From Nocardia arizonensis (lineage in GTDB: Bacteria > Actinomycetota > Actinomycetes > Mycobacteriales > Mycobacteriaceae), in assembly GCF_001310275.1 (NCBI RefSeq), contig NZ_LGYZ01000051.1:1-64000 (forward strand): a DNA stretch of 64,000 nucleotides. Reading direction: 5' to 3'. Under the pieces are notes generated by a model that was given only the letters and a program-made list of their open reading frames with translations, had not been told where the DNA came from and made no database searches. Shown here piece after piece: positions 17,588-27,662 of this stretch (position 1 is the stretch's first letter; each line of letters begins with the position of its first letter). A program made the position numbers and the translations under genes.

Positions 17588-18286
17588 ATGACCGATAACA
17601 AGCTCACTCGCACGGCGATCGTCGACACCGCCATCACCCTCGCCGACGACGAGGGCATCGACGCGCTGTCCATGCGCCGCATCGCCGACCGCATGGGCGT
17701 TGGCGCCATGTCGCTCTACCGCCACGTGGCCAACAAGGACGAACTGCTCGCCGCCATGACCGACGAGGTCTCCCGGCGCAATCCCTACCCCGATGCCACC
17801 GGCACCCGCTGGACCTGGCGCGACCGCGTGCGCATCGCGGCCGAGACCGACTGGGCTCTCTACCAGCAGCACCCGTGGGTCATACTGGCCTTCGCGACTC
17901 CGCGCTACAGTTTCGGCCCCGCCGGACTGGCCTGCCTGGCCTGGCTGGTCGAGGGCTTCCGCGAACTCGACATCACCCCGCGCGAAGCCATGCAGATGTC
18001 GTTCTCGGTGTGGAACTACATCTCCGGCGCGACACTGCCGCAGATCAGTTCCTCGCTCATGACACGCCGCGGCATCGAACCCGACGCCAACAACGGCCTG
18101 CGCGCCCTGCTCACAGGCTGTCCGATGTGGACGCCGCCGCCCGCGCTCGCCGACCTGGAGGGCGCGGGCGTCAGCGAACTGACCTCCGAGGAATTGCTCT
18201 ACGCGGGCCTGGACACGCTCTGCGACGGCATCGAGGCCCGAATCCGCGCCCGCACACCGCTGTTCGAGCCAGCCCCGTCGACCTGA
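17588..18286 (+). CDS. TetR/AcrR-family transcriptional regulator
   Basis: A 232-residue repressor with an N-terminal helix-turn-helix: TAIVDTAITLADDEGIDALS, then MRRIADRMGVGAMSLYRHV. The C-terminal half is the helical ligand-binding domain. The ATG at 17588 is used in preference to the upstream frame start at 17492, which would run through the operators. It is divergent from the efflux pump, so it most likely represses the pump and itself and is released by a pump substrate. Confidence 0.9.
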   Translation: MTDNKLTRTAIVDTAITLADDEGIDALSMRRIADRMGVGAMSLYRHVANKDELLAAMTDEVSRRNPYPDATGTRWTWRDRVRIAAETDWALYQQHPWVILAFATPRYSFGPAGLACLAWLVEGFRELDITPREAMQMSFSVWNYISGATLPQISSSLMTRRGIEPDANNGLRALLTGCPMWTPPPALADLEGAGVSELTSEELLYAGLDTLCDGIEARIRARTPLFEPAPST

Positions 18287-18405
18287 CCCGTCGATCGCCG
18301 GGACCATCGATACCAGCGCCACGGCGGTAATATAGTTTGATGCGCATATCTACGTATCGGCAAAAATCACGGTAGGCGTGCGGAATGACGGCGTCCGAAA
18401 AGCGC

Positions 18406-19176
18406 TCAGCGATAGCTGGGGTCGCGTTCCTCACGGTGCTCGGTGACGGTGAAGCGGATGAGCCGCTCCAGATCGAATCCGAGTGCCGACCGGTCCACCG
18501 GTTCGGCCTCGATCCTCCCGTCGCCCGCGCGGACCAGATAGCGGCCGTCGGGGTAGTCCATGACGTGGAATCCGCGGGCGGGTGCCGAACTGTTGTTCCA
18601 GGACGGACCCGGATACACCGCCACATGCACGACCAGACTGCGCGGTCGATCGAAGAACTTCTCGGCTTCCGCCCGCGCCGAGCGCCTCGCGTCGTCGTGT
18701 CCGATGCGGTAGGTCGCGTCGGCGATCTCCACATCGTGGCGCGACACCTCGAGACCGGGCCCGCTCCCCCGCGGGGCATCCGGCAGCAGGGTCACCAACC
18801 GCCCGGGTAGTCGATCCGCGTCGAACATCGTCATCCGCACCGCGCCACCGCGATACGGCGATCCGGTCGGCTCCTGCACCAGCAGCACGGCGTGGTGGTA
18901 ATGCACCGCGGCGTGGATGCGCAGCTTGTCACGGGCCACCTCGCCCGCGACCTCGACCCGCGCCTCGGGCTCGGCCAGCACCCGCATCGCCCCGTACAAC
19001 TCCTCGTCGAAGACGCGATGCAGGTTGTTGGCCTCGGTCTTCCACGCCTCGTCGTACTCGGCGACCGTGTCGAAGGTCGACCGGTACTGGAGCGGATAGG
19101 GCAGCACATCCCGTTCGGCGGCACGCCACAGCACCTTGAACGCCAGTGGGGAGAACTCCCACTCCCGCGGGCTCAT
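18406..19176 (-). CDS. EspG-family ESX secretion-associated protein
   Basis: EspG proteins are cytosolic chaperones that bind PE/PPE-type substrates and deliver them to type VII secretion systems. The 256-residue product begins with REWEFSPLAFKVLWRAAERD and has AVHYHHAVLLVQEPTGSPYRG and a C-terminal ALGFDLERLIRFTV, the usual features of actinobacterial EspG homologues. No ESX core gene, WXG100, PE or PPE gene is visible nearby, so it looks like an orphan. It overlaps a possible small upstream gene by four bases. Confidence 0.75.
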   Translation of the reverse strand: MSPREWEFSPLAFKVLWRAAERDVLPYPLQYRSTFDTVAEYDEAWKTEANNLHRVFDEELYGAMRVLAEPEARVEVAGEVARDKLRIHAAVHYHHAVLLVQEPTGSPYRGGAVRMTMFDADRLPGRLVTLLPDAPRGSGPGLEVSRHDVEIADATYRIGHDDARRSARAEAEKFFDRPRSLVVHVAVYPGPSWNNSSAPARGFHVMDYPDGRYLVRAGDGRIEAEPVDRSALGFDLERLIRFTVTEHREERDPSYR

Positions 19177-19367
19177 AGGCCGGTCACCGACGGCACGGTC
19201 CTCGCTCGGCTCACCTCGTCCAATCCCGTCAGTTCCTCACCGCTACGCTGATCGCATATTCTGACATGATTCCGTGCCGAATTCGCCGCACATTCGGTGA
19301 CTTCCGTCGTATCGAGACCGTCGACCTCCGGCAGCGTGAACGGGCCCTCGTTCGGGGCGTGCCACAC
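19173..19367 (-). CDS. Possible small gene coupled to espG
   Basis: A 64-codon frame from a GTG at 19367 ends with its stop overlapping the espG ATG (ATGA), a typical coupled junction. The product (VWHAPNEGPFTLPEVDG...) has no recognisable domain. The frame continues upstream to 19559 without a better start. The ribosome site (GAGAAG) is close to the GTG. Small proteins often precede espG in nocardiae, but this one may be untranslated leader. Confidence 0.35.
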   Translation of the reverse strand: MWHAPNEGPFTLPEVDGLDTTEVTECAANSARNHVRICDQRSGEELTGLDEVSRARTVPSVTGL

Positions 19368-19557
19368 GGGCTTCTCACGTAAACTTCCGTATCCCGCTGC
19401 TTTTCGATCCGCACTCGACCAGCGGTGCGACGGCGGGTCGTAGCAGGGGCGGGCGGGGCATTGGAGGCCATACCGAAAATGCCCGGGGGACGGGGGCTTC
19501 GGCGTTCTCGCCCGCGCGAAGTCGGCGATCGAATGGTGAACCGGAGGCTGTTTCTGC

Positions 19558-20550
19558 ATGTTGTCGGACTATGTGGCCAAAGACCATCGGCTTGTCGAGG
19601 AATTCCTGGACCGGTTTCCCGAGATACTCGCCGCCCACGCCGGTGCTGTGGAAGGGCTCGAGGGGCTGGAACCCGCCTGGTCGACCGACGACGCGGCCGC
19701 GGTGGCGCGCGGCGACGACTCGGATCAGGGACTGGAGGCCATCATCGAGCGTTTCGCGCGCCCGGTATACCTGGTTCAAGACGGCCGGATAACCACTCCG
19801 GGCGACAGCTTCGCCAACAGTGAAGTCATCGAGAGCAAGGTCCGCTCCGCACGTTCGCCGATAGAGGCGGCGATCCCGAGTGTGGGCAGGATCGACCTGC
19901 GCGATCACCTCATGGACTGGGTGGGGACCGGATGGGTCGTCGCCCCCGACCTCGTGGTGACGAACCGGCACGTCGCCCGGGAATTCGCGGAGCCGAACGG
20001 AAGCGGATACGCATTCTCGGTGCACTACGACGGCAATCCGACCCGGGTCACCGTCGATTTCCGAAGGGAATACGCGCGCACCGCCGAGGCTCGGTTCGCC
20101 GTACCCGAAGTCGTGTGGATCGAACCGCCCGGCGGCTACGACGTCGCCGTCCTACGAATCACCGGAGTCGGAGCGAACGACGAAAGACCGATTCCGCGGC
20201 ATCTGGAACTCGCGGAAGCCGGCGACGCGGCGCCGGGCTCGTGGATCGCGGCGGTGGGGTTCCCGTACCTCGACACCCGCTGGAACCTCGAGGACCAGCA
20301 ACGCATCTTCGACGGCATATACGGCGTGAAACGGATGTCACCGGGGCGAATCACCGCGGCACACGCCGACGACATCGTCGAACACGACGCGACCACGCTC
20401 GGCGGATCTTCGGGCTCCGCGCTGGTCGACATGGAAAGCGGTCGCGTGGTGGCGATACATTTCGGCGCGGACCGGTACCGACATCCGACGAGCAACCTCG
20501 CCGTCTCCGCGAGTCGTATCGCCGATATCGTGCACCGGCATGCCCGATGA
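19558..20550 (+). CDS. Cytosolic trypsin-like serine protease, partner of the downstream protease-NTPase
   Basis: A 330-residue chymotrypsin-fold protease without signal peptide. The first 100 residues are acidic and helical. The protease domain carries the catalytic triad: His138 in VTNRHVA, Asp195 in GYDVAVLRI and Ser285 in TLGGSSGSALVD. The ATG is preceded by CGGAGG at good spacing. It is followed 10 bases later by a second gene that also begins with a trypsin domain but adds an NTPase. A cytosolic protease pair of this type is more typical of conflict or signalling systems than of nutrition; that role is inferred. Confidence 0.82.
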   Translation: MLSDYVAKDHRLVEEFLDRFPEILAAHAGAVEGLEGLEPAWSTDDAAAVARGDDSDQGLEAIIERFARPVYLVQDGRITTPGDSFANSEVIESKVRSARSPIEAAIPSVGRIDLRDHLMDWVGTGWVVAPDLVVTNRHVAREFAEPNGSGYAFSVHYDGNPTRVTVDFRREYARTAEARFAVPEVVWIEPPGGYDVAVLRITGVGANDERPIPRHLELAEAGDAAPGSWIAAVGFPYLDTRWNLEDQQRIFDGIYGVKRMSPGRITAAHADDIVEHDATTLGGSSGSALVDMESGRVVAIHFGADRYRHPTSNLAVSASRIADIVHRHAR

Positions 20551-20560
20551 GGTCCGACCC

Positions 20561-23500
20561 GTGAACGACACGAGGCAATCCGGCGCGGGAACGCCGCCCG
20601 AAGACGGGCTCGAGGGTCTCGTCTCGCCCCGGTACGGATTCGAGGACGCCTCGACGAATCTTCGACTCGCCGCGGAACGGTCCCGCCGCACCTGCTTGAT
20701 CCGTCGACACGGACATCCCGCGGGCAGCGGGGTACTGATCGGGTCCGACTTGATCCTGACGGCGGCTCACGTCCTCGACCCGAGGTCGTGGCCGCCCAGG
20801 GATGGGGTCGAGGGACTGACGGCGGCATTCGACTATCGTGCGGCGAGCGAGCCCGCCGCGAGCTTCGACGTCGAGGTGGACGTCATCGAGCTCTTGGAGG
20901 GCTCACCGGCGCATCAGTCGGAGATACTGGGGACCGCCGTGGTCGGCTGGGACGCCCCCGAGGACACGATGGACTACGCCGTCCTTCGGCTCGCACACGC
21001 CGTGGGAACCGAGCGCGGCTGGTTCCCGTTGTCCGAGAGGGGCTACGACTTCGCGCGCGCACCGCTGCTCTACCTGGTCCACTACCCGATCGGACATACG
21101 CAGACCATCTCGTACGTCCTCGAACCACCCAAGGTGAGTCCTCGGAGCACACGTGTCCGATACGTCACCAATACCGCACCCGGCTCCTCGGGAGCGCCGC
21201 TGATGGACATCCGAGGGCGCTTGGTCGCCATCCACCACTACAGTTCGAAAGGGGGCAATCAGGCCGTACCGACGGCCGCCATCGCCCGACGGCTCCTCGC
21301 CCGCGGGTACGCGAATATCGTTCGCTCCGTGGTTGATTCGGGCACCGGACACGGCCCGTCCGCCACCGGGAGCGAGCCGTCGATCGACGTCCCCGCTCCC
21401 CCGCCCTCCGTCGATCTCGCCAGGGAGATCCTGAAGGACTCTCCGATCGGCGTCGTCGCGATCGCGCCCGACACCTCTGCGGCACGGGACTGGAAATCGG
21501 TGCTCGACGGCAGCCCGCTGTCACCGATCATGGCCACCGAAGGAGCGATAGCCCCACGTTCGGTGGTCATCGACGGCACCGAAATGGACGAGGTCGAGTT
21601 CCTGCGGTGGCTCCGGGACAACCCCAAACAAACCGTGATGCTCGCGAGCGAACCGGGCGAGGGCAAGACCTCGTTCCTCAACCGTGTCGCCGCGAACTCC
21701 ACCGACTCGCATGTGTTCTTACGCAACGCGCGCGGCCGGCGAGTCGAGATCGGCGAGATCGAGGAATTCCGTATCGCGCTCACCGAGCGCGCACGGCAAA
21801 CCGGCCGGGACGGTGCGCCCGTCGTCGTGCTGGTCGTCTCGCTCGATATCGGCCGTGACGAAGCGCGCGACGCCGAACTCGTCGAGGAGTTGCGGGCGCG
21901 CAAACGGGACGACGGTGCGGTCACCGTCGTCATCGAGGGGCGTTTCGCTCCGGTCGCCCGCATCAGGGCGCGCGTCGGAGCGGTGAGCTCGGCCCACCTG
22001 ACCCCGTTGGGCCCGTTGGACGCGCGGCAATGGGTCGAGATCTATCGCGAGGCGCTGGAGCAGGCGATCGCGGCGGGAATGGCGGACAACGCGATCGCGG
22101 CGCGATGGCCCAACCTCCGGGCCTTCCTGGACATGTCCCAGCAGCAGCAGGACGACATCCTGCTCGACCCGACCTCGCCGGTCATCGTCCGCGTCATACG
22201 GGCCGTCTACGGCGCGGATATGTTGCAGCGGCTCGTGGACGAGTTGGACCAACTCGCCCCGGAGGACCGACTCGCCTACTTCCAGATCTGTTTGGGTACG
22301 CTGGCTGAGAATAAACTGCTGGAATCGCATGTGCTGACGATGTTCCCGGGAGCCGCCGTCGAGGAACGATCCCGGCATGATCCGTGGGTCGAGGACGACG
22401 GCTATCACTTCGCCCGCCATCCGCTCGTCGCCCAAATCGTCCTGCAAGAGGTGGGCGGCGCGCACCGGATGCTGTCACACGCCATAGGTCTGCACATCGA
22501 ACGCATGGCCGATTCACCGGAAGACGCCGATGCCGTCCTGAGACTGCTCTCGGTCGTCAACACGCTTCCGACGATCACCGAGTCCGCGTCGCAACGGCTT
22601 CGGGCCTCCCTCGTGGAGGCCCTGCGCCTGCGCCTGCTCGACTTCGACGAGTTGACCACGGTCATCTCCGACAGCGAGGACAGCGAGATCATCTACCGAT
22701 GGGCATGCGCGGTACGCGAGCTGATTCCGAACGACGGTGAGAAGGGACGCGGGCGCAGCGGCAGAGGGGCGATGGCCGCGCGCCTGCGCGGGTTGGCCTC
22801 CGACCTGTTCGCACTCGCGGGCGAAGCGCCCGGCGCGCGCTGGCCCGACCGGGCGAGATTCGCGCGGCGATGCCTCGATCTGGACACCGCCGCGATCGAC
22901 AATACCGTGACCAGCGACGACATTTACGAATTCGTCACCACGTTCGCCGAATTCCGTGCCGAGTCCTGGTGGACCCGAAGAAACCATCTGTATATGTACA
23001 CCTGGGCGCACGCCGGTGTACGCGCACTGCCACTGCACGAACTGCGCGGCGAGGAACTCGCCAAGGGACGCGACCTGTACGAGTCGATGTTCATCTTCTA
23101 CGAGTACGTCGCGTCGACATACTCCGATACCGATCGACACACGCGACAATTCCTGCGGTATGCGGGCACGATCATCGACCTCCATCTACCGGACGACGCT
23201 TTGACGATGGTGCAGAACGCGATTCGTCTCTCCATCGAGCTCGGCTCCCCGGACTGGCAACTGTGCGTGATCTATTCCGAATCCCTGCTCGACGGCCGAT
23301 GCGACAACGCGCGAATGCGAAAGGTATTGGCAGCACAGGCATACCACAACCTCACAGAGGCGGCGCGCTACCACCCGAATCGCCACGAGATCCTCCTGCA
23401 TCTGGCGTTGTTGCACACCCGCTTCGGGACGGGTTCGAGAACCCGACTCCTCGACCTCCTCCATGAGAACGTCCCCCCGTCCGGATCGTACGGCCACGGC

Positions 23501-23779
23501 TACTACCTGCACGCATTGGCGCTGCTGGACGACGACGACACGGCGAAGGAGCAACGCCTGCTGGACGCGGTGGCGAGTTACTGGCAGCGCACGTCGATCG
23601 AGAGGAAGCCGAACGACGACATCAGCAGGGAATTGCACGGCGCCAAGTGGAAGTTCTCACGAATCGAGATCCTGTGGAGGTTCGCGGTAGCGGAACTGAC
23701 GAAGACGCAATCCGAACCCGCGAAGTCGGCGCAGCGCAAATTCTATCAACGCCGAGCCGAATACGAGTTCGTCGTCTGA
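20561..23779 (+). CDS. Trypsin-like protease fused to STAND-type P-loop NTPase and helical repeats
   Basis: A large cytosolic fusion. Counting from the preferred GTG at 20561 (TGAGG eight bases upstream; the in-frame ATG at 20540 has no ribosome site), the triad is His70 (LTAAHVLD), Asp138 (DTMDYAVLRL) and Ser210 (APGSSGAPLMD). After a Pro-rich linker comes a P-loop (MLASEPGEGKTSFLNR, Lys369) and a Walker B-like strand (VVVLVVSLDIGRDEARD). The last 500 residues are helical and repeat-like, as in STAND sensors. By analogy with Avs-type proteins the C-terminus may sense a trigger and the NTPase may oligomerise to activate the N-terminal protease; this mechanism is inference. It is convergent with ureC. 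Confidence 0.78.
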   Translation: MNDTRQSGAGTPPEDGLEGLVSPRYGFEDASTNLRLAAERSRRTCLIRRHGHPAGSGVLIGSDLILTAAHVLDPRSWPPRDGVEGLTAAFDYRAASEPAASFDVEVDVIELLEGSPAHQSEILGTAVVGWDAPEDTMDYAVLRLAHAVGTERGWFPLSERGYDFARAPLLYLVHYPIGHTQTISYVLEPPKVSPRSTRVRYVTNTAPGSSGAPLMDIRGRLVAIHHYSSKGGNQAVPTAAIARRLLARGYANIVRSVVDSGTGHGPSATGSEPSIDVPAPPPSVDLAREILKDSPIGVVAIAPDTSAARDWKSVLDGSPLSPIMATEGAIAPRSVVIDGTEMDEVEFLRWLRDNPKQTVMLASEPGEGKTSFLNRVAANSTDSHVFLRNARGRRVEIGEIEEFRIALTERARQTGRDGAPVVVLVVSLDIGRDEARDAELVEELRARKRDDGAVTVVIEGRFAPVARIRARVGAVSSAHLTPLGPLDARQWVEIYREALEQAIAAGMADNAIAARWPNLRAFLDMSQQQQDDILLDPTSPVIVRVIRAVYGADMLQRLVDELDQLAPEDRLAYFQICLGTLAENKLLESHVLTMFPGAAVEERSRHDPWVEDDGYHFARHPLVAQIVLQEVGGAHRMLSHAIGLHIERMADSPEDADAVLRLLSVVNTLPTITESASQRLRASLVEALRLRLLDFDELTTVISDSEDSEIIYRWACAVRELIPNDGEKGRGRSGRGAMAARLRGLASDLFALAGEAPGARWPDRARFARRCLDLDTAAIDNTVTSDDIYEFVTTFAEFRAESWWTRRNHLYMYTWAHAGVRALPLHELRGEELAKGRDLYESMFIFYEYVASTYSDTDRHTRQFLRYAGTIIDLHLPDDALTMVQNAIRLSIELGSPDWQLCVIYSESLLDGRCDNARMRKVLAAQAYHNLTEAARYHPNRHEILLHLALLHTRFGTGSRTRLLDLLHENVPPSGSYGHGYYLHALALLDDDDTAKEQRLLDAVASYWQRTSIERKPNDDISRELHGAKWKFSRIEILWRFAVAELTKTQSEPAKSAQRKFYQRRAEYEFVV

Positions 23780-23827
23780 CGGCTCGGCGACCGATCGAGT
23801 TCGCCGACGGTCGACGATTTCGCCCCG

Positions 23828-25549
23828 TCAGAACAGGAAATATCGTTGTGCCATCGGCAGTTCGGTGGCGGGCTGTTCGGTCCAGACCTCGCCGTCGACG
23901 CGAACGGTGAAGGTATCGGGATCCACCTCGATGCGCGGCATGGCGTCATTGTTCGGCATATCCGACTTGGTGAGGCCGCGCACGTTCCGCACCGGCACCA
24001 GTTCTCGTCGCACGGCCAGGCGATCGGCGAGGCCGTCGGCGACGGCGTGTTCGGAGACGAAGTGCACCGAGGTCGCCGCCGCGGCGGGGGCCGCGGCGCC
24101 GAACATGGGGCGGGGCAGCACGGGCTGGGGCGTGGGGATCGAGGCGTTGGCATCGCCCATGGCGGCCCAGGCGATCATGCCGCCCTTGAGCACCGCGTGC
24201 GGGCGGACACCGAAGAACGCGGGCTCCCACAGGACGAGATCGGCGAGTTTACCGACCTCCACCGAACCGATCTCCCGGTCGAGTCCGTGCGCGACGGCCG
24301 GGCAGATGGTGTACTTCGCGACATAGCGGCGCGCGCGCAGATTGTCCGCGGCGCCGTCACCGGGCAGCGCGCCGCGGCGGCGCTTCATGACGTGGGCGGT
24401 CTGCCAGGTGCGCATGACGACCTCGCCGATGCGTCCCATGGCCTGGGAGTCGCTGCCGATCATGGAGATAGCGCCCAGATCGTGCAGCAGATCCTCGGCG
24501 GCGATGGTGGAGGGTCGGATGCGGCTCTCCGCGAAGGCAAGGTCCTCGGGAATCGAGGCGCTGAGATGGTGGCACACCATGAGCATGTCCAGGTGCTCGT
24601 CGAGGGTGTTGACGGTGTGCGGGCGGGTCGGATTGGTGGAACTGGGCAGCACGTTCGGGTGGGCGGCGACGGTGATGATGTCGGGGGCGTGTCCGCCGCC
24701 CGCGCCCTCGGTGTGATAGGCGTGGATGCCGCGTCCAGCGATGGCCGCGAGGGTGTCCTCGACGAATCCGGCCTCGTTGAGGGTGTCGGAGTGCAGCGCC
24801 ACCTGGACCCCCGATGCGTCGGCGACCCGCAGGCAGGCGTCGATGGCGGCGGGGGTCGATCCCCAGTCCTCGTGGAGTTTGAAACCCGAAGCGCCGGAGC
24901 GCAACTGCTCCCACATGGCCGCTTCGCTGACGGTGTTGCCCTTGCCGAGCAGCGCGATGTTCAACGGCCAGTGATCGGTGGCCTCGAGCATGCGGGCCAG
25001 ATGCCAGGCACCGGGGGTGACCGTGGTGGCCTTGGAGCCCTCGGCCGGGCCGGTGCCGCCGCCGACGAGGGTGGTGATGCCGCCGCCGAGCGCCTCGTCC
25101 ATGAGCTGCGGGCAGATGAAATGGACGTGGCAGTCGACGGCGCCCGCGGTGAGGATGCGGCCGTTGCCCGCGATGACCTCGGTGGAGGGGCCGACCACCA
25201 GATCCGCGTGTACGCCGGACATGGTGTCGGGGTTGCCCGCCTTGCCGATGCCACAGATGCGGCCGTCGCGAATGCCGAGATCGGCTTTGACGATTCCCCA
25301 GTGGTCGAGGATCACCACGCCGGTGATGACGGTGTCGGGCGCGCCCTGCGCGCGGGTGGCGCGGGACTGGCCCATCGATTCGCGCAGCACCTTGCCGCCG
25401 CCGAAGACGGCCTCCTCGCCCGCGAGTCCCGGTCCGCCGCTGCGATCCTCGGTGATCTCGATGAGCAGATCGGTGTCGGCCAACCGGATACGATCGCCGG
25501 TGGTCGGCCCGAACAGCTCCGCGTAGCGGGCCCGACTCAGTTCACTCAT
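23828..25549 (-). CDS. ureC: Urease alpha subunit UreC
   Basis: The catalytic subunit of nickel urease, which hydrolyses urea to ammonia and carbamate. At 573 residues it has normal length. Key residues are visible: nickel-binding HxH in [10 protein letters not shown], the carbamylated lysine (about residue 224) in [12 protein letters not shown], active-site histidines in [14 protein letters not shown] and the nickel aspartate in [11 protein letters not shown]. All needed ligands appear intact. It follows ureB by 62 bases. Its usual next gene, ureF, is about 8.7 kb away. Confidence 0.97.
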   Translation of the reverse strand: MSELSRARYAELFGPTTGDRIRLADTDLLIEITEDRSGGPGLAGEEAVFGGGKVLRESMGQSRATRAQGAPDTVITGVVILDHWGIVKADLGIRDGRICGIGKAGNPDTMSGVHADLVVGPSTEVIAGNGRILTAGAVDCHVHFICPQLMDEALGGGITTLVGGGTGPAEGSKATTVTPGAWHLARMLEATDHWPLNIALLGKGNTVSEAAMWEQLRSGASGFKLHEDWGSTPAAIDACLRVADASGVQVALHSDTLNEAGFVEDTLAAIAGRGIHAYHTEGAGGGHAPDIITVAAHPNVLPSSTNPTRPHTVNTLDEHLDMLMVCHHLSASIPEDLAFAESRIRPSTIAAEDLLHDLGAISMIGSDSQAMGRIGEVVMRTWQTAHVMKRRRGALPGDGAADNLRARRYVAKYTICPAVAHGLDREIGSVEVGKLADLVLWEPAFFGVRPHAVLKGGMIAWAAMGDANASIPTPQPVLPRPMFGAAAPAAAATSVHFVSEHAVADGLADRLAVRRELVPVRNVRGLTKSDMPNNDAMPRIEVDPDTFTVRVDGEVWTEQPATELPMAQRYFLF

Positions 25550-25611
25550 GACCTACCTCCCGAGATGCCGTGCGGCGCACCGGCATCGACCGTGCGGTGC
25601 GTAGCATCGCC

Positions 25612-25923
25612 CTATGCATCGAGCCGACCGGGCGGTGTCAGGCTGATCCCGTGGACTTCCCGGGAGCCGCCGAGCGGAACCAGCGAAACCCGCTGCGCCA
25701 GCCCGGGTTCGAAGCGCACCGCGGTGCCCGCGGGTATGTCGAGCCGGTGCCCGTGCGCGGCGGCGCGGTCGAATTCGAGTGCGGCATTGGCCTGCGCGAA
25801 GTGCACGTGGCTGCCGACCTGCACCGGCCGGTCACCGGTGTTGACGACCTCGAGTTCGAGCCGCGGCGCGCCCGCGTTCAACGCCACGACGCCCTCGGCG
25901 CACAGGTATTCTCCCGGGATCAC
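25612..25923 (-). CDS. ureB: Urease beta subunit UreB
   Basis: A 103-residue structural subunit of urease. The open frame runs much further upstream, but the GTG at 25923 gives (M)[17 protein letters not shown], the expected UreB N-terminus, eight bases after the ureA stop. Family features follow: [35 protein letters not shown] and [10 protein letters not shown]. UreA and UreB are separate polypeptides here, as in most bacteria. Confidence 0.95.
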   Translation of the reverse strand: MIPGEYLCAEGVVALNAGAPRLELEVVNTGDRPVQVGSHVHFAQANAALEFDRAAAHGHRLDIPAGTAVRFEPGLAQRVSLVPLGGSREVHGISLTPPGRLDA

Positions 25924-25931
25924 GTGCGCGC

Positions 25932-26234
<303 letters not shown>

Positions 26235-26311
26235 GCGGGCTCCTCACCGGATTCGGACGACACGGGTGACGGACATTCTGGCACGCCGGTTCGGGTGATG
26301 CGGCGCGAGCG

Positions 26312-26758
26312 TCAGCCGCGCGCGGTCAGATTCTGCAACCGCACCTGTCCGCGGGCGACCTGGCGCTGCTGTTCGTCGGTGATCACGACCTGCCACAGTT
26401 GCTGGGTGCGGCCGCGATGCACCGGGGTGGCCTCGGCGTAGAGGGTGCCGTCGCTGACGGCGCGCAGGAAGTCGGTGTTGTTGTTGACGCCGACCACGGT
26501 GCCCTTGTCGCCGAGCCAGACCGCGCCAGCGATGCTGGAGAGTGTTTCGATGACGGTGCAGTACACCCCGCCGTTGACGATGCCCATCGGCTGATGCAGA
26601 TGCGGTTTGACGATCCACTCCCCGCGCACGCGGTCGGGGGTGACCTCGGTGTAGCGCAGCCCGATCAGATCGGCGAAGGTTCCCTCGGCGGCGGCGGTCA
26701 TCTGCTCGGGTGTCATGCCGGCCAGAGACCGGGCGGACGAAGGCTCCTGTTGTGTCAT
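26312..26758 (-). CDS. PaaI-family hotdog thioesterase
   Basis: A 148-residue hotdog-fold acyl-CoA thioesterase. It has the family's [20 protein letters not shown], with Asn/Gly in the active-site turn, followed by the helix and closing strands ([34 protein letters not shown]). The ATG at 26758 has AAGGTGG five bases upstream, so the longer frame is not used. Its location next to ureA matches M. tuberculosis Rv1847. The physiological substrate is unknown. Confidence 0.85.
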   Translation of the reverse strand: MTQQEPSSARSLAGMTPEQMTAAAEGTFADLIGLRYTEVTPDRVRGEWIVKPHLHQPMGIVNGGVYCTVIETLSSIAGAVWLGDKGTVVGVNNNTDFLRAVSDGTLYAEATPVHRGRTQQLWQVVITDEQQRQVARGQVRLQNLTARG

Positions 26759-26898
26759 GCGTCCACCTTGACATGCCGTGATCACGGCATCCGCGCAGGG
26801 ATGGCTCCGATCGCCGACGATACCCGAACGACGAAGCGGCGGATCGCGGGTCACCGCAGCCCTCGGGACTCACGCCCGATCCGAACGCCGACATCAAT

Positions 26899-26917
26899 AT
26901 AGGTCAGGCTTACCTAA
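26899..26917. promoter_or_regulatory. IdeR/DtxR-type iron box overlapping the end of the fhuF-like gene
   Basis: ATAGGTCAGGCTTACCTAA matches the IdeR consensus (TTAGGTTAGGCTAACCTAA) at 16 of 19 positions by eye. It contains the TAA stop of the fhuF-like gene (26910-26912). On the minus strand it lies about 140 bases upstream of the thioesterase start and might place that gene under iron control. Confidence 0.65.
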
Positions 26918-27617
26918 CTAGGCAACTTCGCCGTACCGGTAGGCCGCGCTCCTCGAGCGCGAGCAGCAGACCCTGCCCGTGCCGCGCCCCCACCAGGGCG
27001 TCGGTGCGCGCCAGATCCGGCACGTAGGTCGCGGCGCCACCGATGGATTCGCCCACCAGCGACCAGAATCGGCGCGGACCGAGCCCGGCGCAGCGACCGA
27101 GTCCGTGCTGGACGAGCGAGAGCGAGGCCCCACAGCGGTGCGCGAGCCACAGGTACATCGCACGCTCGCACGGCAGCACCACGACACCGGGATCACCGAC
27201 CCGGCGATCGCCGGCGACCACTCGGATCGTGGTGTCGGACAGCCCCGCCCAGTCGATGCCGCCGTCGTTGTCGTTGCGCACCCACAGGTTCTCCAGTCCG
27301 GGATCCCAGGCCGAGCCCTCGGCCACCAGCAGCGCCGTGACCCGTCCGATCACCGCGTGGATGAGCGCGGTGGCGACCACCTCGGCGGCGGTGTCGGCGC
27401 TGATCATCTCCGCGGCGTGACGCCGGAACATGAGCTCGATCCGCCCCTCGCGCAATCCCTCCGAGAGTTTCCACCACCGGCGTTTGCCCTGATCGGCCAT
27501 GGCGGCGACGGCGTAGACGCGCGGATGCTCCGGTTGCAGTCCGCGCAGCCGGGTACAGGCATGACCGAAGACCGCCGGGGTGTGGCGGGGCGTGCAGGTC
27601 GTCATGGGCTCGCGCAT
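26910..27617 (-). CDS. FhuF-like siderophore-iron reductase, C-terminally truncated
   Basis: A 235-residue protein resembling FhuF-type ferric-siderophore reductases, with LFRRHAAEMISADTAAEVVA, RNDNDGGIDWAGLSDTTIRV and LVGESIGGAATYVPDLART. Family members normally end with a Cys-Cys...Cys-x-x-Cys cluster that holds a 2Fe-2S centre. Here the protein stops at RRSCLVR, keeping only one of these cysteines, and no continuation is seen in other frames. The start at 27617 has a strong AGGAGG. It is divergent from the iron permease genes across an IdeR-type box. It is probably impaired in redox function or has a changed role. Confidence 0.68.
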   Translation of the reverse strand: MREPMTTCTPRHTPAVFGHACTRLRGLQPEHPRVYAVAAMADQGKRRWWKLSEGLREGRIELMFRRHAAEMISADTAAEVVATALIHAVIGRVTALLVAEGSAWDPGLENLWVRNDNDGGIDWAGLSDTTIRVVAGDRRVGDPGVVVLPCERAMYLWLAHRCGASLSLVQHGLGRCAGLGPRRFWSLVGESIGGAATYVPDLARTDALVGARHGQGLLLALEERGLPVRRSCLVR

Positions 27618-27662
27618 CGAACCTCCTCGAGGTCGGCTCCGTCGTAGAGTCGGATTCGAAAG

